Positions 40,867-50,017 are shown, numbered from the stretch's first letter. The stretch: 64,000 nucleotides of DNA from Aminobacter aminovorans (GCF_900445235.1 NZ_UFSM01000001.1:1627501-1691500), one strand, 5' to 3'. A program made the numbers and translations. Notes: a model not told the origin generated them from the letters alone.

Positions 40867-41754
40867 ATGCCCACAAAAGAACATTTGGAAGGCCAGTGGC
40901 GCGAATGGCGCCACGCCCATGTCGCCAAGATGTTCCGCCCCTATGGCTGGACCTCGCTGGTGGCCCAGTACTGGCTGGAAGCAGGTGACAAGCACGTCAG
41001 CTTCGACCTGCTGCCCGGCACCTGGTCGGTCGAGGGCGGCAAGGTCATGTTCACCCCGCCGGCGTCGGGGCCGAACCTTTCGGTCAACGGTAATTACCCA
41101 ACCGAGCCGGTGGAAATCATCCCGGGACGTAACCAGACTTATGGCCATGGCAAGAGTGAGCCGGTCTATTTCGGCGTCAACGAGGTCGAAGCGATCCTGC
41201 GCAGCAAGAACAATGGCCAGTCCCTCTACGGCGTGCGCGTGCGCGACCCCAGGGTGGCGACGACAGTGGAAGAAGCAGGCGTCAGCGCGTTCGACTACGA
41301 TCCCGCATGGCGTATTGCAGGCGTCTACACGCCGACCGCGCATACCGAATACGAGGCCGAGACCGTGGAAGCCGGCGTGCGCGAATCGACGCCGCGCATC
41401 GGAACCTTCACCTTCGAGCACAAAGGCAAGAGCTATACCATCGAGCTGATCGGCAAGGACACGGCAACAGGCGTGCAGCCGGTGGCCCACGTCCGCGACA
41501 AGACCAGTGGCCCCGTCACCTATGGAGCCGGCCGTGTCATCGAACTGCAGTTTACCGACGGCACCAACAGCCGCATCGACTGGATCGATTTCAACTATGC
41601 GGTCGCGCTGCCATGCGCCTTCACCAACTTCGTCACCTGCCCGCTTGTCCCGCGCGAGAACCAGCTCGATTTCGAAGTGCTCGCCGGCGAAAAGCGTCCC
41701 GCGCGGGACGTGGTCAGGACAATGACCTATCAAGCCGGCACAAACGCCGCCTGA
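40867..41754 (+). CDS. DUF1684-type protein
   Basis: 295 residues. The C-terminal part holds the DUF1684 pattern: TYGAGRVIELQF, WIDFNYAVALPCAFTNFVTCPLVPRENQLDFEVLAGEK, with a near-invariant FNYA..P.CAF..F..CP.P stretch. Start at 40867 follows AAAGGGAG. Function of the family is not known to me. It closes the importer-GntR-Ldh-hydrolase run and is followed by a clear terminator. Confidence 0.75.
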   Translation: MPTKEHLEGQWREWRHAHVAKMFRPYGWTSLVAQYWLEAGDKHVSFDLLPGTWSVEGGKVMFTPPASGPNLSVNGNYPTEPVEIIPGRNQTYGHGKSEPVYFGVNEVEAILRSKNNGQSLYGVRVRDPRVATTVEEAGVSAFDYDPAWRIAGVYTPTAHTEYEAETVEAGVRESTPRIGTFTFEHKGKSYTIELIGKDTATGVQPVAHVRDKTSGPVTYGAGRVIELQFTDGTNSRIDWIDFNYAVALPCAFTNFVTCPLVPRENQLDFEVLAGEKRPARDVVRTMTYQAGTNAA

Positions 41755-41783
41755 CGTTATCGCTACGGCGCGCGATTCCGACG

Positions 41784-41811
41784 TGGCGGGGTGACAGGCA
41801 CCCCGCCATTT
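41784..41811 (+). terminator. Rho-independent terminator after the DUF1684 gene
   Basis: TGGCGGGGTG (41784-41793), loop ACAGG, CACCCCGCCA (41799-41808), TTT. A 10-bp GC-rich stem that ends the plus-strand run begun at 35194. Confidence 0.8.
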
Positions 41812-41845
41812 GCAATCACTGGGCTTCGGCATGGAGGCGCAAGCG

Positions 41846-42148
41846 ATGATGACGGGAGCGATGTGCAGGGCGGCGCGAGCGCTTGTGGAGATCAGCCGGC
41901 AACGGCTTGCCGTAGCCTCGAGCGTCGATGAGGCTGATATCGAGGCGTTCGAACGCAAGATCAGCATTCCCGACGAGGCGGCTATTGGCGCGCTTCAGGC
42001 TGCCCTGGAACATTTCGGCGCCGTCTTGGTCCCTGAAGACGGCGGCAATGGCGCTGGCGTGCGCCTCAAGTTCAGCCGTTCCGTAACCAAGAGGCTGTCG
42101 ATTCTGGAGGGAGAGGGCGGACCCGCGGCCAGCGACGACGTGCCCTGA
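41846..42148 (+). CDS. Small XRE-like DNA-binding protein, probable
   Basis: 100 residues from the ATG at 41846 (GGAGGCG six bases upstream). The text CRAARALVEISRQRLAVASSVDEADIEAFER, then a segment with ALEHFGAVLVPEDG, is the common short Cro/XRE-like form seen in rhizobia, where a single helix-turn-helix is followed by a beta hairpin. No partner toxin gene is adjacent. Medium confidence in the fold, no target predicted. Confidence 0.6.
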   Translation: MMTGAMCRAARALVEISRQRLAVASSVDEADIEAFERKISIPDEAAIGALQAALEHFGAVLVPEDGGNGAGVRLKFSRSVTKRLSILEGEGGPAASDDVP

Positions 42149-42211
42149 GGGGGCTAGCCGGCGTACGACGTCGTCCTTGAGGCTGCCTGGCAATCCAGAT
42201 TACGTTGGCTC

Positions 42212-42940
42212 ATGCGACTTTTGCCCGCCCTGTTGCTTTCACTGATTTCGTCGACTGCGCTGGCGCAGGACTGCGTCGTGCTGCTGCATGGGCTCGCGCG
42301 TTCCGACATGTCGTTCCTTCTGATGGAGGAGACACTCGCCAAGGCCGACTATGTCGTCGTCAACGATAGCTATCCTTCGGTGGATGCACCGATCGAAAAG
42401 CTGATCGCCCGTGTCGGTGCGTCGGCGGCCAAGTGTGGCACGGCGGCCAGGATCAACTTCGTCACCCATTCGATGGGCGGTATCCTGCTCAGGGCCTGGC
42501 TGAAGGACAGCCGGCCGTCAAATCTTGGCCGGGTGGTGATGCTGGCGCCGCCCAATCACGGCTCGGAAGTGGTCGACACGCTCGGCGACCTCAAGCTGTT
42601 CGAGATACTCAACGGCCCCGCCGGCATGCAGCTCGGCACGGGGCCGGACAGCGTTCCGAACCAGCTGGGTGCCGCCGATTTCGAGGTCGGCATCATCGCC
42701 GGCGACCGCAGCGTGAACCCGATCCTGTCAACAATGTTCGACGGGCCCAATGACGGCAAGGTGTCGGTGGAAAGCACCAGGCTCGCCGGCATGGCCGACC
42801 ACATCGTGCTGCCGACCACCCACACCTTCATGATGAACAATCCGCTGGTCATCGCCCAGACGATCAACTTCCTGCGTGACGGACGCTTCGACCACCAGCT
42901 GACGTTGGGCGATCTGCTGCGGCGTGGCTTTGGCAACTGA
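42212..42940 (+). CDS. Exported lipase/esterase-like alpha/beta hydrolase
   Basis: 242 residues with a signal peptide (1-18, ending ALA) and then [15 protein letters not shown], the oxyanion-hole strand. Nucleophile elbow THSMGG at about 90. Later [10 protein letters not shown] and PTTHTFMM supply candidate acid and His residues. This is the form of short PGAP1/lipase-like hydrolases, likely acting in the periplasm. Stands alone between unrelated genes. Confidence 0.78.
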   Translation: MRLLPALLLSLISSTALAQDCVVLLHGLARSDMSFLLMEETLAKADYVVVNDSYPSVDAPIEKLIARVGASAAKCGTAARINFVTHSMGGILLRAWLKDSRPSNLGRVVMLAPPNHGSEVVDTLGDLKLFEILNGPAGMQLGTGPDSVPNQLGAADFEVGIIAGDRSVNPILSTMFDGPNDGKVSVESTRLAGMADHIVLPTTHTFMMNNPLVIAQTINFLRDGRFDHQLTLGDLLRRGFGN

Positions 42941-43008
42941 GCTGGAAGGCCCGGCGGGTTGGTTGCTGCAAGAGTCCTGAACGGATGGCCGGAAGCGCGG
43001 CATCGGCG

Positions 43009-44097
43009 TCACTCGTTGCGGTAGTCGTCGATGAGCATGCGCTCGAAATCGAGCCCGCGCTGCCAGTTGTTAAGGCGGCGATAGACGGCGTGGCCATAAT
43101 CGTCAGGCAGGTCGACCTGGCCGTCCGTCTCCACCAGCACGCAGGCGCGCAGCCGCTTGCGATGTTCGTGGACTTTGGCAAGCGTAATGGCGCGGATGCG
43201 CTCGCGCTGCACATTCCGCGCCTTCATTTCGGCGACGCCGTCGCGAACCGCTTCAGCAGTGGGTTCCACCGTCAGCCATGTCTCGGGGTCGCCGAAGATA
43301 TGGCGGCCACCGATCGAGGGCGTCGAGACGATGGGCAGGCCGGCAAGCAGGTATTCGATGCTGGCATACATCGCGCCTTCCTCCGCTGACAGGCACAGGC
43401 CGGTGGCGCTCGCCGCCATGATGGCATTGATCGCCTGCCAGTCGAGCTTCTCGATACGGTGGGCATCGTGCGGATTGAGAAAGTCATGCGCCGGCATCAT
43501 GCGTTTGAGTTCGTCGAGCAACGCGGCGGTCTTCTGTCGTCCGGTGAGGCGCGATTCGTAGAAGACATGGGCGGCGCGGGGCACCAGCCGTGCCAGATGC
43601 CGACGTTTCCAGGGGCTGATCATGGCGTTGTAGAACGTGTCGTAGATCCGCTCAACGTCCGGCTGCGGCTTGAATGTCTCCTCGTCGGCCAGCGCGTTGT
43701 GGCTGCAGAACAGCGCGTTCAGTCCGCTCTCGCGAAACAGCGCGACTTCCTCGAGCTCATTGCACATGAAGACGAAGCGATGTTCGGGATGGCGGCGGCG
43801 ATAGATGCGCTCAGCGGTAAGCGTCCGCACGACCTGCCGCTCCTTGCGCATCGCCCAGGTGAACCAGACCAGAAACAGGGCAGGGCGCCCTGCCAGGCGC
43901 GAGCCAAGATAGTTCGCAACGCCCAGTGGCGCGTGATTGAGCATCGAGGAGGAGAATACCGGGCACGAGCCATCATCCAGCCGGCCCGCTGCCATCCGCA
44001 GCTCGGCGCCAGCCCTTAGGGCTGCGTCAGGCGCAAAGTCCCGCCCGGCGCGGACATGGGTCCGATAAACCAGCCTCAATCTGTTCTTCAGTCGCAT
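43009..44097 (-). CDS. Glycosyltransferase (GT-B, GT4-like)
   Basis: 362 residues. The C-terminal half has CLSAEEGAMYASIEYLLAGLPIVSTPSIGG, the E-x7-E type donor-binding region of GT4 enzymes. Start at MRLKNRLRL (44097); a GTG at 44130 would add 11 residues. It is divergent from the PqqD/HprK-like cluster at 44324 across a 226-bp gap and likely belongs to the same locus, adding a third glycosyltransferase to it. Donor and acceptor are unknown. Confidence 0.75.
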   Translation of the reverse strand: MRLKNRLRLVYRTHVRAGRDFAPDAALRAGAELRMAAGRLDDGSCPVFSSSMLNHAPLGVANYLGSRLAGRPALFLVWFTWAMRKERQVVRTLTAERIYRRRHPEHRFVFMCNELEEVALFRESGLNALFCSHNALADEETFKPQPDVERIYDTFYNAMISPWKRRHLARLVPRAAHVFYESRLTGRQKTAALLDELKRMMPAHDFLNPHDAHRIEKLDWQAINAIMAASATGLCLSAEEGAMYASIEYLLAGLPIVSTPSIGGRHIFGDPETWLTVEPTAEAVRDGVAEMKARNVQRERIRAITLAKVHEHRKRLRACVLVETDGQVDLPDDYGHAVYRRLNNWQRGLDFERMLIDDYRNE

Positions 44098-44323
44098 GTC
44101 GCCCGCAAGCCGTGCCCATCCACTGGTCACCTATGACATGGACCTATCGCAGGGTGAAGGGCGTGGGATGCGGCAGCGAATTACCACCAAGAACAATCTG
44201 GGCGCGAGTGTTGCGTTTTGAATTACAACCATATGGACAGCGCCACGCGAGGCGGTTATTGGCTACATCAGTGTGTGCTTGATAAGCAGTTCGTCTCCGA
44301 AGTAACCTAGGGGTAGGGTAGGC

Positions 44324-44749
44324 GTGGGGTATTCAACAATTTACGCTGTTGCAAACAGTGACATCGTCTATGAGACTTTCGATGGCGACGCGGTCGTGCT
44401 CGACCTCGCCAGCGGCAGGTATTTCGGGTTCTCCGACAGCGGCAGCTGTGTGTGGGAAGCGCTGATCGCGCAGGTTCCGCCGGCAAGCCTTGTCGGTCGG
44501 CCCTGCGGCGATGGGCTGCTTTCTGCAGCCGACCTTGACGCCTTCATAGCCAGGCTGACCGAATACGGGCTGCTCTTGCCGGCGACGGATGCCATATCCA
44601 CTGCATTGTCTCCGGAGCTGGCGCAGCGTCTGGCGGCTGCTCGCGAAGCGCTCAAGATCGACATGCATGACGAGCTTGCCGATCTTGTCATGGTCGATCC
44701 GATCCACGATGTCGACGAGCCTGCCGGCTGGCCGGCAGCGAAGCAGTAG
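44324..44749 (+). CDS. PqqD-like protein (RiPP recognition-element fold)
   Basis: 141 residues from a GTG start. Residues about 9-80 match the PqqD fold: DIVYETFDGDAVVLDLASGRYFGF, then SGSCVWEAL, then a helix and a short strand pair. PqqD proteins bind leader peptides for modifying enzymes. Here the family member heads a cluster with an HprK-like kinase, two GT2 enzymes and an NTP_transf_5 protein, the arrangement of the HprK-related kinase A (HPr-rel-A) gene sets. An extra C-terminal helix (DELADLVMVDPIHDVDEP) is acidic. No radical-SAM or cyclase enzyme is nearby. Confidence 0.7.
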   Translation: MGYSTIYAVANSDIVYETFDGDAVVLDLASGRYFGFSDSGSCVWEALIAQVPPASLVGRPCGDGLLSAADLDAFIARLTEYGLLLPATDAISTALSPELAQRLAAAREALKIDMHDELADLVMVDPIHDVDEPAGWPAAKQ

Positions 44750-44797
44750 CGCCGGTTTCCGGCGCGTCTCTATGCCACTTGCTGTCTTCAGGTGCCG

Positions 44798-45847
44798 ATG
44801 CGACGTGTAACACTTGACAGTCTTGCCGACTATGCGCGCGAGCTTCTCGCTGCCTGCGAGGCAAATGCCGGCGCCTTTCCCGGGAAAAGCCGGGTCGAGC
44901 TGCCCGGCCTTGCGATCGACGTGTTTTCCGATCACGGCGAACTGGCGACGGCGCTTGCCCACGGCATGGCGTCTTCGACCGCCGCGGAACCGGCCGTTGC
45001 GGCCCGGATTTTCCTCGCCCATCCCGGCATCGGCTCGATCCCGCGGCCGGCGCAGTGGGGCGAGGCGCTGTTTCATCCGAACATGTTTGCTGAGCGTCTC
45101 GAGGCCCGTGGCCTGCGCGGCAATTACTTCCACGACCTCAGCTATTGGCAGTTCTACGATGTCGAAAAGCGGCTGGGCGTGCAACTCATGCTGTCCGCCG
45201 ACGGCTGTCCGCCATGGGAGTTCGGTGCCCCGCTGCGCTGCTTCCTGCATTGGGAATATGCGGCGCGCGGCATGCGCCTGACGCACGCCGGTACACTCGG
45301 CGCCGGTGGCAGGGGCGTGCTGTTGGCCGGGGCGGGCGGCGCCGGCAAGTCGGGCACCGTTGCCTCGGGCCTGCTTGCCGGGCTCGACAGCGTCGGCGAC
45401 GACTATGTGCTTGTCGAGTTTGACGGCGGCCGTTTGGTAGCGCGGCCTCTGTTCACGACATTGAAGCAGGATCAGTCGGGTTTCGATCGGCTCGGGCTTG
45501 CCCGGTTGCTGCCTGATCCGGGCATACTCAACTGGCAGGGCAAGTACCAGTTCAGGGTCCAGGATCTTTGCCCGCGCGGCGTGGCCAGGCAACTCGACAT
45601 CGTGGCGCTGCTGGTGCCGCAGATATCGGGCGCGGCGCAAAGCGCGATCACGCCGCTTGCGCGCAAGGATGCGCTGATGGCGCTGGCACCGTCCGGCATT
45701 GCGCAAATGCCGGGCGAACGCGAAAGCGGATTTCGTTTCTTTGGCGAGCTGACGCGTCGTTTGCCGTGCTACAATCTGGTATTGGGCACGCGCGGCGAAG
45801 AGATCGCGGAGACGATCGCTGCGTTTCTGGACAGGGGCAGACTATGA
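44798..45847 (+). CDS. HprK-related kinase
   Basis: 349 residues. A P-loop GAGGAGKSGT lies near residues 180-189, preceded by a strand GRGVLLA, and DDYVLVEF near 205 fits the HPr kinase/phosphorylase C-terminal domain. The N-terminal 150 residues match no family I know, and PTS genes are absent nearby, so this is an HprK-like kinase and not canonical HprK. Related kinases modify lasso-peptide precursors. ATG at 44798; GTG at 44792 also possible. Stop overlaps the next gene by ATGA. Substrate unknown; the PqqD-like neighbour may present it. Confidence 0.72.
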   Translation: MRRVTLDSLADYARELLAACEANAGAFPGKSRVELPGLAIDVFSDHGELATALAHGMASSTAAEPAVAARIFLAHPGIGSIPRPAQWGEALFHPNMFAERLEARGLRGNYFHDLSYWQFYDVEKRLGVQLMLSADGCPPWEFGAPLRCFLHWEYAARGMRLTHAGTLGAGGRGVLLAGAGGAGKSGTVASGLLAGLDSVGDDYVLVEFDGGRLVARPLFTTLKQDQSGFDRLGLARLLPDPGILNWQGKYQFRVQDLCPRGVARQLDIVALLVPQISGAAQSAITPLARKDALMALAPSGIAQMPGERESGFRFFGELTRRLPCYNLVLGTRGEEIAETIAAFLDRGRL

Positions 45848-46605
45848 AGCTGGGCATCGTGCTGCCCGTCTACAATCGCGAGACCTATGTTGGCTCGGCG
45901 TTGCGCTCGGTGTTGCGCCAGCGCGAGGCAGCCGAGCTCGACATCATCGTCATCGATGACGGCTCGGTCGACGGCACTGCCGAAGTCGTGCGGTCATTCA
46001 TTACCGATGGTGCGCCGATCCGACTGTTTTCGCAGGCCAATACAGGCGTGACCAGGGCGCGCAACGCCGGACTGCGCCGGCTTTCCGACGACACTGAATT
46101 CGTCTCCTTCATCGATTCCGACGATATCTCCCCTGCCGGGCGCTTTGCCGCCGACCTTGCCTACTTCAAGACGGATCCTGCGCTCGAGCTGACCTATTCA
46201 TACATGCGGATGGTCGATCAGATCGACGACGATACGCTTGAGCCCGTCGCCGGATGCGACGACCGCATCTTTCGCGGCGTGCATCTGTCGGCCGGCATCT
46301 ACCGGCGCGGCCTGATCGCGCGGATCGGCGATTTCGACGAGGAGCTGGCGCAGGCCGAAGACACCGACTTCCTGTTTCGTATCTTCGAGCAGCGCGCCCG
46401 GTTCGTCTTTCCCGACACCATCGCGCTCTACTACCGCCGTCACGCGGACAACATGACCCGCAATGTCGTGGAGTCGCGCCGGGAGTTCCTCAAGGCGATG
46501 CAGAAATCGATGCGCCGCCGCAAGGCCGATCCGACGCTTGGTGATCTCCGCGGCTTCATCCAGGTGGCGCATCCTTCGGGCGATGGGGCGCCGCTGCGCC
46601 CATGA
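45844..46605 (+). CDS. Family 2 glycosyltransferase
   Basis: 253 residues, GT-A fold. LGIVLPVYNRETYVGSALRSVLRQ, IIVIDDGSVDGT, VSFIDSDDISP with the DxD-type metal site, and AEDTDFLFRIFE (ED base) are classic GT2. It overlaps the kinase stop and the next GT2 start by 4 nt each, so the cluster is one transcriptional and translational unit. No membrane helices, so it is cytoplasmic. Confidence 0.85.
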   Translation: MKLGIVLPVYNRETYVGSALRSVLRQREAAELDIIVIDDGSVDGTAEVVRSFITDGAPIRLFSQANTGVTRARNAGLRRLSDDTEFVSFIDSDDISPAGRFAADLAYFKTDPALELTYSYMRMVDQIDDDTLEPVAGCDDRIFRGVHLSAGIYRRGLIARIGDFDEELAQAEDTDFLFRIFEQRARFVFPDTIALYYRRHADNMTRNVVESRREFLKAMQKSMRRRKADPTLGDLRGFIQVAHPSGDGAPLRP

Positions 46606-47276
46606 GTTACAGCGTCGTCATACCGGCATGGAACGCGGCCCGCACGATTGCCGAGACACTGCGCTCGGTTGCCGCGCAGAGCGTGCCACCTGCCGAGATC
46701 ATCGTCGTCGACGATGGCTCGAGCGACGAAACCGAGGCAGCAGTGCTGCAGTCGGGCGTCGCGGTCAGATATGTCAGGCAGAACAATGCCGGACCGGGAA
46801 GTGCTACGACACGCGGCTTCGCTTTGGCGACGGCACCCTTCATCGCGACCGTCGACGCCGATGATCTGTGGCTGCGCCAAAAGGTCGAGCGGCAGTTGCG
46901 CAGGCTGGACGAGGCGCCGCAGCTGACAGCCGTGTTCACGCTGTGGCGAACGTTCAGGCATGGCCAACCCGATGATGGCACCGGAACTGCCGGGCCCGGC
47001 TGGTCCCGCACGACGATGCTGGTGCGCCGCGAGGTGGCGCTGGCGGTCGGGCCGGTGATCGATCCGCCCGGTAACCGCGGCGAGATGGTCGACTGGCTCG
47101 GCCGCGCCCGCGAGAATGGCCACCAACTGGGCATGATCGACGAAGTGCTGGCGCTGCGGCGGATCCTGCCGGGCAGCATGTCCTACGGCCGCGATCCCGC
47201 GCGCGACCGCGGCTATCTCGAGGTTGCAAGGATGGCCATGCTGCGGCGTAAGCTCAAGAACACCGGACAGGGCTGA
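46602..47276 (+). CDS. Family 2 glycosyltransferase, second copy
   Basis: 224 residues. SVVIPAWNAARTIAETLRSVAAQ, IIVVDDGSSDET and ATVDADDLWL give the GT2 fold and metal site. It is shorter than its upstream neighbour and is not a simple duplicate. Ends in TGATG overlapping the nucleotidyltransferase gene start. Confidence 0.82.
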   Translation: MSYSVVIPAWNAARTIAETLRSVAAQSVPPAEIIVVDDGSSDETEAAVLQSGVAVRYVRQNNAGPGSATTRGFALATAPFIATVDADDLWLRQKVERQLRRLDEAPQLTAVFTLWRTFRHGQPDDGTGTAGPGWSRTTMLVRREVALAVGPVIDPPGNRGEMVDWLGRARENGHQLGMIDEVLALRRILPGSMSYGRDPARDRGYLEVARMAMLRRKLKNTGQG

Positions 47277-48757
47277 TGGCATCCATGTCACGCCGCATCG
47301 GCAGGCGCTTCCCCGACTATGGCTGGGCCTGGCCGACGAACGGTCTCGACCAGTTGCTCAAGGCGGTGCTGCTGCCCGACCATCACGCTGCGCAGGCACA
47401 GGCACTGCTATGGCTCGACGCCAACGACATCGATGCCGTCGAGTTTCGCGAGCACCGGCTGCTTGCCGCAATCGCGGACCGGTTCGGCAAGGCGCTGGCA
47501 GCGCATGCCGCCTATCCGCGTCTTGCCGGCCTGCAGAAGATGCTGTGGACCAAGTCGCGGCTTGCAATGCGCGAGGCCGAGCCGGCCTTGAAGGCGATCG
47601 TCGATGCCGGCGTACCGATCATGCTGCTCAAGGGGGCCAGCCGCATCGCGGTGGAGCCTGCAGCACAGCGCGGCCGGGTGGCGCATGACATCGACATATT
47701 GGTGCGTCCCGAGCACATGGCTGACGCCTTCGATGTGCTGCGCCAGGGCGACTGGCAGGTGTCGACTGGGGTTAGTCCACAATATCTCAAGCCTCGGCTC
47801 ACGGCGGTCCGGTCGATGAATTTCTTCAAGGGCAGCTATGGCGACATCGACCTGCACCAGGTCGCCTATGACTGGTCGCAGGCCGATGAGGCGGACGACG
47901 TGGCGGTGTGGGAGCGGGCGTCGCCAGCCACCTTCACCGGTATCGACGTGCTCGTGCCCTCAGCGGCCGACCGGGTGACGCTGGCGATCGGCCATGGTGG
48001 TCTCGACGCCCATACCCACAGCGACTGGCTGGTCGACACCGCCTCGGCGATCCGTGCCGGCGGCGTCGACTGGGCCGTGCTTGGCGACGTCGTCGCCCGC
48101 CGGCACATTGCCGTGCCGACCGCGGTGGCGCTGAGCTATCTTGAGGCCGAGATGTCGGTGCCGATTCCATCAGAGGTGCTGGAGCAAGTGATCGGCATGG
48201 CCGACCGCGCTGGGGCTTCGCGCATCGCCTCGCTACTGCAGGCCAAGCCGCGGACCGATTTCAGGGGCCTGACCTGGCTGTCGCGCGGCGTCGCCAAGCA
48301 ATTGCGCATGCGCAAGAAGCGCGCTGGCCGCGAGCGCGAATTGCCTGGCATCGTCTGGCATGGCCGTCGCACCCAAACGGTCGGCGGCACGGGATCAGCA
48401 ACCCCGGCTTTGTCGCAACAGTTGCCGTTGCCGCCGGCTGTGACCGGCGGTGTGCCGGCCGAGATCGACATCGTCGTCAGGCTGGACGTGCCGCCGGTGC
48501 GCCGCCGCATCGAGATGGAGCTAAATGGTGGCGAATGCCATTTCGCTCGGCTGCGCTATCGCAAGCTCGGCAAGTCAGGCGGCCGGCTGACCTTGCGGTT
48601 TCGAGGCACCATCCGGCCGGACCAGGCAGACGGTGCGCTGGTGCTTTCGGCACGGCCGTCACGGCAATTCCGAAAATGGGAGCATGAACAGACGGTCGCC
48701 ACCTATGGCGCGGTGCCGTTCCAGATCGTTTCGGTGACCGTTTCGCCGGCTCGCTGA
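47276..48757 (+). CDS. NTP_transf_5-like nucleotidyltransferase
   Basis: 493 residues. MLLKGASRIAVEP at 116-128 and VAHDIDILVRPEHM with His137, Asp138 and Asp140 form the metal-binding site of the NTP_transf_5 (PF14907) group; GDIDLHQ follows as the next Asp pair. The C-terminal 120 residues (about 375-493) are beta-rich and unassigned, with VDVPPVRRR-like text suggesting a carbohydrate- or protein-binding module. Family members accompany HprK-like kinases in lasso-peptide and HPr-rel-A loci; the transferred group and target are unknown here. Last gene of the cluster. Confidence 0.72.
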   Translation: MASMSRRIGRRFPDYGWAWPTNGLDQLLKAVLLPDHHAAQAQALLWLDANDIDAVEFREHRLLAAIADRFGKALAAHAAYPRLAGLQKMLWTKSRLAMREAEPALKAIVDAGVPIMLLKGASRIAVEPAAQRGRVAHDIDILVRPEHMADAFDVLRQGDWQVSTGVSPQYLKPRLTAVRSMNFFKGSYGDIDLHQVAYDWSQADEADDVAVWERASPATFTGIDVLVPSAADRVTLAIGHGGLDAHTHSDWLVDTASAIRAGGVDWAVLGDVVARRHIAVPTAVALSYLEAEMSVPIPSEVLEQVIGMADRAGASRIASLLQAKPRTDFRGLTWLSRGVAKQLRMRKKRAGRERELPGIVWHGRRTQTVGGTGSATPALSQQLPLPPAVTGGVPAEIDIVVRLDVPPVRRRIEMELNGGECHFARLRYRKLGKSGGRLTLRFRGTIRPDQADGALVLSARPSRQFRKWEHEQTVATYGAVPFQIVSVTVSPAR

Positions 48758-48772
48758 ACCTCCGAAGGCGTC

Positions 48773-50017
48773 TCAGGCGACCTTCTCGGCGGCGTCGGCT
48801 CGGTCTGCCTTGCGCGCCACCACCCAGCCCAGCAGAGCCGCGCCGAACAGGACGACGGCCGCGAGATAGAAGGCGAGGCCGGGGTAAGGCATCAGCGTGC
48901 CGTCGCGCACCGTCCAGGCATAGACCGCACCGAAGAACAGCGGCGAAGCGACGCCGGCGATGCTCGCCACGCTCATGTTGGCACCCTGCAGCTGGCCTTG
49001 CTCAAATTCCGAAACGCGCTGGGTCATCAACGACTGCGTCGTCGGCATGGCGAGACCCCAGAGCGCGTTCGGGATGATCGCCAGCGAAAACCAGAAGCCC
49101 GAGGGCGCGAGGCCCATGCAGGCGATGCCGAAGGCACCGGCAAACAGGCCGAACACCATGGTTGTGCGGTCGCCGAAGCGCTTGACGGCAGGGCCAACGA
49201 TCAGACCCTGGACGATCATGTCGAGCACGCCGACCATCGCCAGCAGCGTGCCGACCTCCCAGGCATGCCAATTGTAGCGGTAGGCGGCATAGAGCACGAA
49301 CACCGCCGAAAAGACATGATGGGCGAAATGCAGCACGAAGGTCACCGCGGCGAGCCCTGTCAGCTCAGGATGCGAACGCAGCAGCATCATGGCGCCGAAC
49401 GGATTGGCGCGGCGCCAGGAAAACGACATGCGCTTTTCCCGCGGCAGCGATTCCGGCAGGACGAAGGCGCCATAGAGGAAGGCGAGGCCGCTCATTGCCG
49501 CCGCCACCCAGAAGGGGGCGCGTGGCGAAATCTCGCCGAGGAAGCCGCCCATCAGCGGACCGGCGACGAAACCGGCGCTGAAGGCAGCGCCGATCAGGCC
49601 GTAGGCACGGGCGCGGCCTTCGGGCGGGGTGATGTCGGCCATGTAGGCGAAGACGGTGGTGAAGCTCGACGAGGTGATACCGGCGACGATGCGGCCGAGC
49701 GCCAGCCACCACAGGTTCGGCGCCAGCGCCATCAGCACGTAGTCGGCGGCAAGGCCCGCCGTCGACAACAAGATAACGGGACGGCGCCCATAACGGTCCG
49801 ACAGCGAACCGATGATCGGCGAGCAGACGAACTGCATGAAGGCCCACAGCGCGATGAAGACGCCGTTGATCCAGCCGGCATCGGCGTTGGAACCGGCGAA
49901 CTCCTCGATCAGCGAAGGCAGCACCGGAATGATGATGCCCATGGCGACGATGTCGAGAACGGCGGTGACGAAGATGAAGGCGATTGCCGCCTGGCGCCGC
50001 GAACCTGTTATGGACAT
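48773..50017 (-). CDS. MFS drug-efflux type transporter (Tet-family)
   Basis: 414 residues with 12 hydrophobic helices. GSLSDRYGRRPVILLS is motif A between helices 2 and 3, and GRIVAGITSSSFTTVFAYMADITPPEGRARAYG followed by GFVAGPLMGG matches the TetA(P)/TetA class of H+ antiporters. The name reflects family resemblance; the substrate need not be tetracycline. No TetR gene adjoins. It is convergent with the nucleotidyltransferase gene. Confidence 0.83.
   Translation of the reverse strand: MSITGSRRQAAIAFIFVTAVLDIVAMGIIIPVLPSLIEEFAGSNADAGWINGVFIALWAFMQFVCSPIIGSLSDRYGRRPVILLSTAGLAADYVLMALAPNLWWLALGRIVAGITSSSFTTVFAYMADITPPEGRARAYGLIGAAFSAGFVAGPLMGGFLGEISPRAPFWVAAAMSGLAFLYGAFVLPESLPREKRMSFSWRRANPFGAMMLLRSHPELTGLAAVTFVLHFAHHVFSAVFVLYAAYRYNWHAWEVGTLLAMVGVLDMIVQGLIVGPAVKRFGDRTTMVFGLFAGAFGIACMGLAPSGFWFSLAIIPNALWGLAMPTTQSLMTQRVSEFEQGQLQGANMSVASIAGVASPLFFGAVYAWTVRDGTLMPYPGLAFYLAAVVLFGAALLGWVVARKADRADAAEKVA

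Noticed and set aside
44138..44310. Lasso-peptide precursor for the HprK-like kinase
   Set aside because: The two micro-ORFs lack the leader Thr and core pattern of lasso precursors, and no cyclase or leader peptidase gene is present. Kept only as a low-interest pointer.
48773..50017. Acquired tetracycline-resistance gene
   Set aside because: Base composition matches the surroundings, and no tetR or mobile element is adjacent; probably a native MFS pump.
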